NCBI GenBank assembly: GCA_947039485.1
Contig: CAMQZC010000020.1
Coordinates: 1 to 49,387 of the forward strand
DNA: 49,387 nt
Source: an uncultured Verrucomicrobiales bacterium
Lineage (GTDB): Bacteria > Verrucomicrobiota > Verrucomicrobiia > Verrucomicrobiales > Akkermansiaceae
Direction of reading: 5' to 3'
The position numbers were made by a program, and so were the translations under genes. The notes beneath the pieces were generated by a model. That model was not told the DNA's origin. It did not search any database and saw only the letters and a list, made by a program, of their open reading frames with translations. This document shows, one piece after another, positions 1 through 6,169 of the stretch. How positions within the stretch are numbered: position 1 is the stretch's first letter; the number at the start of each line of letters is the position of its first letter.

Positions 1-72
1 AAACAAGAGGGCATAGAATGAAGCTATGCAGAGCAGTAACGCTAAGAGTAGGGAGGGAACGCGCTTGGTCAT
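1..72 (-). CDS. N-terminus of a truncated paralogue of the next membrane protein
   Basis: The first 24 codons of a gene that runs off the left edge. Starting at the ATG complementary to 70-72 it reads M-T-K-R-V-P-S-L-L-L-A and continues as a hydrophobic signal or anchor helix nearly identical to residues 1-22 of the gene ending at 154. The DNA identity extends upstream through the promoter (to about position 130), so this is a tandem duplicate and not convergence. The rest lies outside the window, so whether this copy is intact cannot be judged. Function unknown. Confidence 0.6.
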   Translation of the reverse strand, partial: MTKRVPSLLLALLLCIASFYALLF

Positions 73-78
73 CTGATA

Positions 79-106
79 ATGATAACATCATCAGGCTATG
101 TTGCAA
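79..106 (-). promoter_or_regulatory. Promoter of the truncated paralogue, leaderless spacing
   Basis: On the minus strand TTGCAA, a 16-nt spacer and TATCAT, with the -10 box ending 6 nt before the ATG at 72. The same arrangement is kept in the second copy at 949-976. Confidence 0.5.
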
Positions 107-153
107 TAATAAAAGCCTGAGAGGCTCTGTATCCTCATCCCTTGCAATCCTGA

Positions 154-942
154 TTAATCCTCAATCTGAGACTTACGGCGGAGACGCCGTGTGGCGGCTC
201 GCAACAAGAGAAAGAAGCAACCCAGTACGAGCCAAATGATAGCCATGATGATGTTGAGTAAAATAAAACAAATCATCATCATAGCGCCATTATCTATAAA
301 GTAAGGCCCAAAGACGCCCCGCATGATCATCACACCCTCGACAAATAGAATCAACTGACTAAGTATTAAACCTATAAATAGAAATTTTAGCCCATGCCAA
401 GTGCCACAATTAGGGGCAATCAAGAAGAGCAGCAGTGTCGATATCAATAAAGGAAGCAAGAGTGTGACCAAACTCACAATAACTTCACACCACGCGGGTT
501 GTATGAGCTCGGGGTGCATGGCTGGAAGCACAGGTGGAATAGTAGAAGCATCATCGATATAGCCAGCAGTCTCAACACTAAAGCAATAGCGATTATCGCC
601 CTCGTGGATCTGCTCCTTGCTTAGAGCTAATTGGAGAACAGTTAATCCACCAGCTAACTCAACTGGCGATGTCAGCTCAAAGCCATCATCGCTCAGCGCC
701 ATCTGCGCACGCGCCTCTTGTAGCCTGCTCAGCCACTGATTGCGCTGCTGCTCAGTGACCGTGATTGTGAAGTATTGCGTCATATCAACCTCCGTCAAAT
801 CCTGCACCTCTTCAGGCGTGCCAAACCAAGGGGCAATATTTCCCCACTTTGAGTCAATCGAGTAAATATTACACAAGAGGGTATAGAGCGAAGCTATGCA
901 GAGCAGTAACGCTACGAGTAGGGAGAGAACGCGCTTAGACAT
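154..942 (-). CDS. Hypothetical membrane protein, 262 aa, tandem paralogue
   Basis: I do not recognise a family. Visible: an N-terminal hydrophobic helix (about residues 5-25), a polar, probably extracytoplasmic segment (about 26-150, acidic, with no obvious enzyme motif), three C-terminal membrane helices (about 155-178, 185-208 and 218-250) and a short basic tail rich in Arg. The start ATG at 942 is supported by a promoter whose -10 ends 6 nt upstream. It is flanked by a second copy's 5' end at 1-72 and by a decayed 3' end of a further copy at about 1101-1330, so it sits in a tandem array. No clear terminator is seen downstream. Confidence 0.7.
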   Translation of the reverse strand: MSKRVLSLLVALLLCIASLYTLLCNIYSIDSKWGNIAPWFGTPEEVQDLTEVDMTQYFTITVTEQQRNQWLSRLQEARAQMALSDDGFELTSPVELAGGLTVLQLALSKEQIHEGDNRYCFSVETAGYIDDASTIPPVLPAMHPELIQPAWCEVIVSLVTLLLPLLISTLLLFLIAPNCGTWHGLKFLFIGLILSQLILFVEGVMIMRGVFGPYFIDNGAMMMICFILLNIIMAIIWLVLGCFFLLLRAATRRLRRKSQIED

Positions 943-948
943 CTGATA

Positions 949-976
949 ATGATAACATCATCAGGCTATATTGCAA
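949..976 (-). promoter_or_regulatory. Promoter of the 262-aa membrane protein, leaderless spacing
   Basis: TTGCAA, 16-nt spacer, TATCAT on the minus strand; the -10 ends 6 nt before the start codon at 942. A transcript starting about 7 nt after the -10 would begin at the ATG. Confidence 0.55.
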
Positions 977-1100
977 TAATAAAAGTCAGAGAGCCTCTAT
1001 CTACCTTGAGACGCAAAATACCAATCTCTGTGGTCTAGTGTGGATTTATCCTCCCAATAAGGGAAGCCCTAAAATAGAAAAATAGAGCCAACGTGGGAAG

Positions 1101-1330
1101 GAGAGGCTCTGTATCATCCGCCTTTGCAATCCTGATTTTTTGCAATGATAAAAAACAAAACCTAACAAGCTTCAGGGCTTCAACAGTATGCTAGCTAAAA
1201 CTTGCTACGGCGGGCTGTATGAAGAATCGCAGCCAGTGTAATATGAGCAGGATGCAGTCCAGCGCGAGTCAAATGATAGACATGATGATGCCTTAGAAAA
1301 TATAACCAAGCATCAATAATCCTCTATCAA
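1101..1330 (-). pseudogene. Decayed 3' remnant of a third copy of the membrane-protein gene
   Basis: Positions 1101-1140 match 118-154, and about 1190-1330 match 160-300, i.e. the region downstream of, and the last ~45 codons of, the gene ending at 154. In the frame matching that C-terminus the remnant reads I-M-S-I-I-stop-L-A-L-D-C, where the intact gene has I-M-A-I-I-W-L-V-L-G-C: the Trp codon has become a stop. The 5' part is missing. The rest of the interval 977-1543 shows nothing else I can support. Confidence 0.5.
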
Positions 1331-1543
1331 TAAAAAATCACTAGATTTGTATACTGAAACCCTGTCAGTAAATTTTTTCATGATGTTGTTGCGGATTGTA
1401 GGGAGTGAAGGAGACTAGCAAAAAGAGTTGCAAAACCCAAAGCTGATGATACTATAAAGACCTAACAACACAATACTTCTTCACGCTCAATATCTAATAT
1501 TAGCTATAGAAAGAAGGGACTACCCCAATATGCAACAACACCT

Positions 1544-1924
1544 ATGAATTCTTTTATCAAAACAAGCGCAACTATACTCCTCTCTATCTCACTCGCCTCC
1601 TGCTCTCTCTTCTCTCCTGGAAGCACGGATGTCGTCATTGAGACCTCCGAGCCCAATGCCTGCATCCGAGTCAACGGTAAGCCCATAGGCCAAGGAACCG
1701 CTTCTCACTCCCTAAAAAAGAACAAGAACTACACTATTGTAGCCAATTGCACTGACAATAAAGGCAATAGAAAGAAAGGAGTCACCATAATCGACTCTAG
1801 CATGTCCACTACAGGTGTACTTGATATCATTGGTGGGGCCCTCTTCCTATTCCCCTTCCTCGGGTTTATCAGCAATGGCGCATGGACACTTGACCGAGAC
1901 TACGTCTACGTCGAGCTTATTTAA
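1544..1924 (+). CDS. Small lipoprotein with a PEGA-like segment
   Basis: 126 aa. A lipoprotein signal peptide ends in the lipobox L-A-S-C with the lipidated Cys at residue 20. The following ~40 residues (T-S-E-P-N-A-C-I-R-V-N-G-K-P-I-G) resemble a PEGA-type surface domain, in which a short beta strand carries an x-V-N-G-x-x-x-G turn. A glycine-rich hydrophobic stretch (about 92-112) and an aromatic C-terminus (D-R-D-Y-V-Y-V-E-L-I) follow. It stands alone, with a hairpin terminator about 120 nt downstream. Exact function unknown; a cell-envelope location is well supported by the lipobox. Confidence 0.75.
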   Translation: MNSFIKTSATILLSISLASCSLFSPGSTDVVIETSEPNACIRVNGKPIGQGTASHSLKKNKNYTIVANCTDNKGNRKKGVTIIDSSMSTTGVLDIIGGALFLFPFLGFISNGAWTLDRDYVYVELI

Positions 1925-2041
1925 GCTCTGTCATCTATCTTCATCATACGGAGAGCTGCTCGTGCTTAATCGGTCAGGGGATAGTGATTTTATAGATTGT
2001 ATCTAGGCATCATGCCTACTCTCCCTCACCATGTCATAGAT

Positions 2042-2085
2042 AAAACGCCTCCACACGTGATAAAAGACGGGGGAGGCATTTTGTC
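2042..2085 (+). terminator. Hairpin terminator after the lipoprotein gene
   Basis: GCCTCC (2048-2053 region) pairs with GGAGGC at 2072-2077, extended by flanking A and T runs. Apart from this hairpin, 1925-2394 holds no gene I can support; only a weak 62-codon frame on the minus strand (2111-2299). Confidence 0.5.
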
Positions 2086-2394
2086 TAAATTGCCTCAATA
2101 GTTTTCAGGTTTATGATGTGAGCGATTTCAATGAGAGATGAATACCGGTCATGTGAGTGTCCATGGAGAAGTCGTTGATATCACTCACAACATCTCCAAG
2201 CTTTCTCACGCTCACAATATATCCCAATTTTCCTGTACCATCTTTTGTGAGCTCTCTCATCAACGATTTTTGGTAGAACTTAGATATTAACAGAATCAAA
2301 TGAGCACGTAAGTCGTGTTACCTATCTGAGGGCCTACCTACCTGATGCGCTTCTATTTTTTGAGATGGGGGTTTTGCGCGTAATGGATGTTGGC

Positions 2395-2422
2395 TTGACA
2401 GATGAACTGGCTGTGTTATATT
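2395..2422 (+). promoter_or_regulatory. Promoter of the sialidase-like gene
   Basis: Perfect -35 TTGACA at 2395-2400, 16-nt spacer, TATATT at 2417-2422. Predicted start near 2429, giving a leader of about 27 nt without a Shine-Dalgarno. Confidence 0.55.
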
Positions 2423-2455
2423 TAAGGCTCGTATTTTAATTTACTTACTATTTTT

Positions 2456-4351
2456 ATGTTTTATTCTACTTTTCGTCCGCTTGCTTTGATTGCATCTTTG
2501 ACCATGGGGCAGGGGCTTATTTTTGCTGATGATGAGCAGCCGATGCTGCTTGATACAATTCCTCCCAGTGATGCTGGGCGCGGTCTGCTGCGTACGGGCC
2601 CCAAGGAGATTCGTCACTATGGCGGTGGCGCAGGACAAGGCAAGGCGCTGCCTTATATTATCTCGCGCGATAATGGGAAGAACTGGTCATCGGCTACTGC
2701 TGGCGCTGAGTTCCCCAAGAAATGGGGCGGTATTTTCAAGGAGGCGGCAGCGACGGTCTACTTACCATACTCCAAGAGGTATATGATCGTGCAGCCAGTA
2801 AACGGCTACATCTTCATCTCTGATGATATTGATAAGGGCTGGTATGCTCCAGCAAAGGATGGCAGGAGCTTTGTTCAGGCTGATGTCTGGAAGAAGGATC
2901 AAAGCAAGCTTTATCCTCTGCCCGGTGGCTGGATTTATCGCAATCCACTAGAGCTCAAATCAGGCCGCATCATCATCCCAATGCACAAATCAGGCTCTGG
3001 CACACGTTTCTTGATGTCAGCTGATAAGGGAAAAACTTGGACTATTTCCAAGGATACAATTTTTGTACCTGCCTTTAAGGAGGAGGGTATTGACAAGGCT
3101 ACGCGCTGGCGCAATGCTGGCGTGGAGGGCACGGCTGTTGAGCTGAAGAATGGACAGATCTATGCGCTGGTACGCACAGATAGCAATATGAGCTATGAGT
3201 CATTCTCGCGCGACGGGGGCAATACTTGGTCCAAGCCTGAGCCCTCTCCATTTTATGGCTCGTTGATTATGTCGACCTTGGGTCGTTTGGCGGATGGGCA
3301 GCTCATCTGCCTCTGGACAAATACTGCACCTATGCCAGAGTTAGCTCACAGGGGCGGCGCATGGGAAGATGTTTTTACGGCTCGCGGTGCGCTGCATGTA
3401 GCGTTGTCACGCAATGAGGGCAAGAGCTGGTATGGCTATCGCGAGGTGGTGATTGATGGTCTACGTGATGCGGAGAATTTTGCATCCAAGGGTGGTGATC
3501 ATGACCGTAGCTCACATCAGTCAGAATTTGTGGAGCTGGACAAGCGCCGCATCCTCGTGACCTCGGGCCAGCACCCCTCGCATCGCAAGATGATTATCAT
3601 TGATAAGGATTGGATTGAGGAGAGCTCTCGTACTGCAAACTTTGCCAAAGATGGCATGGAGCAGGTGCACAGCTTTGTCTTCATCCCCAAGGCGCATCAC
3701 ATCCAGTACAACCGCAAATCGGGGGTAGAGCGCGTCAATATGCCCGGTGGGGCTAGCAAGGGCGGGCTGAAATTTGGAATCCTCAATGATGATTCGCTCA
3801 TCAATGCTGGCTTAGGCGCAGATTATCGCCGCAGTGGCGTGACGTGGAACTTCCCATTGGCGCGTACGGGGCTTGTGAAATTTGAGCTCTATTTTCCCAA
3901 GGGCAGCTGTGGTATGCATGTTTCGCTCACTGACCGTATGTTCAACCCCTGCGACCCGACAGCTCCTCAGCGCGCGGTCTTTTCCTATGAGCTCACACCT
4001 GACAAGAAGCTGGGTGAATTGACCATCAAAGAAGGGGTTACATACAAGGCATCATTGCTCTTTAAAGGCAGCTCAGCAAAGCTGACGCTAACCGATATGA
4101 AGCGAAAGAAACGCGGCTCGGTGACCCTGCGCACGCTCAACTCTCCCAAGGTGGGGATCAGCTACCTGCATTTCATCGCAGCTGAGGATAATGCTATCAA
4201 GAACAAGTCCAAGGCGATGCCTGTAGGTGATTCTAAGTTCTTCCGCTTTAAGGATGGAAGCACTACACTGGAAAAGAGCTGCATTGTGAGCGATTTCCAG
4301 ATGAAGATGCCATCTAAGAAATCTAAAAGCAGCAAAGGCTCCCGAAAATAA
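2456..4351 (+). CDS. Secreted sialidase-family (BNR repeat) protein
   Basis: 631 aa with a Sec signal peptide (cleavage likely after A24). Four Asp-box (BNR) motifs of the form S-x-D-x-G-x-x-W are visible: S-R-D-N-G-K-N-W at about 70, S-A-D-K-G-K-T-W near 188, S-R-D-G-G-N-T-W near 251 and S-R-N-E-G-K-S-W near 323. This gives a six-bladed propeller of the sialidase superfamily (about residues 40-400), followed by a C-terminal beta-rich region (about 430-615) that may be a carbohydrate-binding domain. The canonical F-R-I-P arginine motif of GH33 is not evident, unlike in the second sialidase at 41683, so the substrate and even activity are uncertain. It ends in a Lys/Ser-rich tail that recurs at the end of the next gene. 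Probable role: extracellular glycan processing. Confidence 0.75.
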   Translation: MFYSTFRPLALIASLTMGQGLIFADDEQPMLLDTIPPSDAGRGLLRTGPKEIRHYGGGAGQGKALPYIISRDNGKNWSSATAGAEFPKKWGGIFKEAAATVYLPYSKRYMIVQPVNGYIFISDDIDKGWYAPAKDGRSFVQADVWKKDQSKLYPLPGGWIYRNPLELKSGRIIIPMHKSGSGTRFLMSADKGKTWTISKDTIFVPAFKEEGIDKATRWRNAGVEGTAVELKNGQIYALVRTDSNMSYESFSRDGGNTWSKPEPSPFYGSLIMSTLGRLADGQLICLWTNTAPMPELAHRGGAWEDVFTARGALHVALSRNEGKSWYGYREVVIDGLRDAENFASKGGDHDRSSHQSEFVELDKRRILVTSGQHPSHRKMIIIDKDWIEESSRTANFAKDGMEQVHSFVFIPKAHHIQYNRKSGVERVNMPGGASKGGLKFGILNDDSLINAGLGADYRRSGVTWNFPLARTGLVKFELYFPKGSCGMHVSLTDRMFNPCDPTAPQRAVFSYELTPDKKLGELTIKEGVTYKASLLFKGSSAKLTLTDMKRKKRGSVTLRTLNSPKVGISYLHFIAAEDNAIKNKSKAMPVGDSKFFRFKDGSTTLEKSCIVSDFQMKMPSKKSKSSKGSRK

Positions 4352-4371
4352 CCCATAATTGGCTGGAAGAG

Positions 4372-4401
4372 TTACTTTATTTTTTTAGCTGATGATATAA
4401 C
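4372..4401 (+). promoter_or_regulatory. Promoter of secreted paralogue 1, leaderless spacing
   Basis: TATAAC at 4396-4401 ends 6 nt before the ATG at 4408; a weak -35 (TTACTT, 4372-4377) lies 18 nt upstream. The arrangement is duplicated before the second paralogue. Confidence 0.45.
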
Positions 4402-4407
4402 TATACT

Positions 4408-5142
4408 ATGAAAACATATTCTTTTAAATCTCTGTCGCTTGCTGCATTTTACGCAGGGACAACACTAGCACTAATTGGCTCATCTCTCTCTGAGTCCGCT
4501 GATGCGTCACCACCCCCGCCGATAACGAAAGTATTCACTAAGATGGTGGAGGATAAGTTCGAAAAGGTAGAGTTTCTGTATGGAGATGTGAAGCCCGATG
4601 CGGATTTTTACATTTTTGTCCTCGTGGATTTCTTAACGCATAAGTATGAGTATTCGCACCACAACCCCGTTGATATACCGATAACGAAGGCGTTATTCAC
4701 CGGACCACTTAAGCCGATGTATAATATACGCTCCAACACGAAGATGGAGGTGATTCTTTGCCACACATACTTAACTATTGCTTCACAAAAGGTTCTAAGG
4801 AGAGAATACATCAAAGACACCTACAAGAAGCTTCGTGTGCGGGTGCCTATCATCGCAGCATTGAAATTTGAGTCTTACTCAAATGTTGGGGATTCTGTCT
4901 TTATCGTGAGCAAAGATCATAAGTTGCTCTTCCAAGGGGAGGATGAGATCCTCGCCTATTGGCGTGATTACACGCTGCGCCCTATCAGCGAGAAGAAGCG
5001 TGAGGAGAAGACGAAGCGCTTCCGAAAGAAGCGTGATCTAGCTATCTATAAATACGTCCTAAAAAACACTAATCCAGCTTACATTCAAAATACGTATGGC
5101 GATGATAACCCATCCAAAAAAAGCAAAGGATCAAAGAAATAA
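4408..5142 (+). CDS. Secreted protein of unknown function, paralogue 1, with sialidase-derived tail
   Basis: 244 aa. Signal peptide at residues 1-33 (M-K-T-Y-S-F-K then a hydrophobic core, A-D-A-S near the cleavage site). The mature part is basic, with a conserved block (V-F-I-V-S-K-D-H-K-L-L-F-Q-G-E-D-E) near residue 165 followed by A-Y-W-R-D-Y-T-L-R-P and a Lys/Arg-rich, probably helical stretch. I recognise no family. It is about half identical to the next gene over most of its length, but its last ten residues (P-S-K-K-S-K-G-S-K-K), its stop codon and the following ~55 nt match the 3' end of the upstream sialidase-like gene, not the paralogue. The C-terminus therefore looks like a duplication junction. 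Confidence 0.7.
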   Translation: MKTYSFKSLSLAAFYAGTTLALIGSSLSESADASPPPPITKVFTKMVEDKFEKVEFLYGDVKPDADFYIFVLVDFLTHKYEYSHHNPVDIPITKALFTGPLKPMYNIRSNTKMEVILCHTYLTIASQKVLRREYIKDTYKKLRVRVPIIAALKFESYSNVGDSVFIVSKDHKLLFQGEDEILAYWRDYTLRPISEKKREEKTKRFRKKRDLAIYKYVLKNTNPAYIQNTYGDDNPSKKSKGSKK

Positions 5143-5152
5143 CCCATAATTG

Positions 5153-5181
5153 GCTGAGAAAGTTACTTAATTTTTCTCAGC
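5153..5181 (+). promoter_or_regulatory. Hairpin overlapping the promoter of secreted paralogue 2
   Basis: GCTGAGAAA (5153-5161) pairs perfectly with TTTCTCAGC (5173-5181) around an 11-nt loop. It could end transcription of paralogue 1 or act as an operator; the equivalent spot upstream of paralogue 1 pairs much less well. Confidence 0.4.
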
Positions 5182-5193
5182 TGATGATATAAT
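5163..5193 (+). promoter_or_regulatory. Promoter of secreted paralogue 2, leaderless spacing
   Basis: Consensus -10 TATAAT at 5188-5193, ending 6 nt before the ATG at 5200. The -35 is weak (TTACTT at 5163-5168, 19-nt spacer). Confidence 0.5.
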
Positions 5194-5199
5194 CATACT

Positions 5200-5901
5200 A
5201 TGAAAACATATTCTTTCAAATCGCTTTTACTTTCTGCGTTTTACGCGGGAACAACGCTAGCACTAATTGGCTCAGTGCTCTCAGAGTCCGCTGATGCGTC
5301 ACGGCCACCGCTGATCATGGAGAACTTCTCTAAGATGCTAGAAAATAAGTTCGAAAAGGTAGATTCCCTGTATGGGGATGTAAATCCCACTGCGGATTTT
5401 TATGTCTTTATCCTCGCGGATGCCGTGACGAATAAGTATAAGTTCAAGTATTACCTTGATGCGCCGATATCCAAGGCTTTATTCTCTGGACCACTTAAGC
5501 CGGTAAATAGTATGCGCGCCACCAAGAAGGTGGAGGTTATTCTTTGCCACGCACACTTAAATATCAATGAAACATATGATCAAAGGAAAGAATACGTCAC
5601 AAACGCCTACAAGAAGCTTCGTGTGCGGGTGCCTTTCTATGTCCCATCGTTGGAGTCAAATGTGAGTTGTGAGACGCTGGAGAATACTGTCTTTATCTTG
5701 AGCAAAGATAATAAGTTGTTGCACCAAGGGGAGGATGAGCTACTCGCCTATTGGCGTGATTACACGCTGCGCCCGGTCGACAAGGAGAAGTGTGAGGCGA
5801 AGATGCTACGCTTCCGAAAGAAGCGTGATGAAGCTATCGAGAAGCGCTACCAGAAATACGTGAATACAAATTACGTTACAAACCGCAGATGGGCGTTGTG
5901 A
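5200..5901 (+). CDS. Secreted protein of unknown function, paralogue 2
   Basis: 233 aa, paralogue of the preceding gene: same signal peptide, the same E-N-K-F-E-K-V-D-S-L-Y-G-D-V block near residue 50, C-H-A-H-L near 115, Y-K-K-L-R-V-R-V-P near 140 and L-A-Y-W-R-D-Y-T-L-R-P near 185. Two extra cysteines occur near residue 155. It ends N-Y-V-T-N-R-R-W-A-L instead of the Lys/Ser tail, so this is probably the original C-terminus of the family. Followed at once by a strong terminator. The family is unknown to me; the conserved I/V-L-S-K-D-x-K-L-L strand followed by a G-E-D-E turn is faintly thioredoxin-like, but there is no CxxC. Confidence 0.7.
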   Translation: MKTYSFKSLLLSAFYAGTTLALIGSVLSESADASRPPLIMENFSKMLENKFEKVDSLYGDVNPTADFYVFILADAVTNKYKFKYYLDAPISKALFSGPLKPVNSMRATKKVEVILCHAHLNINETYDQRKEYVTNAYKKLRVRVPFYVPSLESNVSCETLENTVFILSKDNKLLHQGEDELLAYWRDYTLRPVDKEKCEAKMLRFRKKRDEAIEKRYQKYVNTNYVTNRRWAL

Positions 5902-5957
5902 CTCAATCATAAAAAATGCGTTCAGTTGGCAACTGGACGCATTTTTTATGATTGAGT
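5901..5957. terminator. Strong bidirectional hairpin terminator
   Basis: A near-perfect inverted repeat: ACTCAATCATAAAAAATGCG (5901-5920) pairs with its complement at 5938-5957, with further pairing towards the loop (CAGTT/AACTG). A and T runs on both sides allow it to work in both directions. The stop codon of paralogue 2 overlaps its first bases. Confidence 0.85.
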
Positions 5958-6020
5958 TTCTATATACGGCTAAAAGCCTATTTCTCAGCATGCTACAAAA
6001 GCTGTTCTAGTGCTTTGTAT

Positions 6021-6057
6021 CTAGCATATCTTATCAGCGGATAAGATGTGATGCTAG
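6021..6057. other. Imperfect hairpin upstream of the B12 operon
   Basis: CTAGCAT/ATGCTAG and TCTTATC/GATAAGA form two stacked 7-bp stems separated by a 1-by-4 internal loop. There is no T run and no B12-box sequence, so it is neither a clear terminator nor a cobalamin riboswitch. Function unknown. Confidence 0.4.
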
Positions 6058-6128
6058 CAAATTAGGCTGATATTCTATGCTTTAACTTGACTCTGCTAGG
6101 GGGCTGTGTTAGCGTGTTGTTGCCCTGC

Positions 6129-6157
6129 TTGACTTGTCATACCATCCCCATTATCGA
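6129..6157 (+). promoter_or_regulatory. Promoter of the B12 operon
   Basis: TTGACT (6129-6134), 17-nt spacer, TATCGA (6152-6157), 12 nt before the ATG at 6170. A TTG upstream in frame at 6134 falls inside the promoter and is therefore not the start. Confidence 0.5.
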
Positions 6158-6169
6158 ATCAGACCGACC

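Noticed and set aside
2111..2299. 62-codon frame on the minus strand
   Set aside because: No promoter at the leaderless distance, no recognisable motif and no neighbour on the same strand; could be chance.
6058..6169. Cobalamin riboswitch upstream of the B12 operon
   Set aside because: No B12-box-like GCCACTG sequence, and the promoter lies only 12-40 nt before the ATG, leaving no room for the ~200-nt element.
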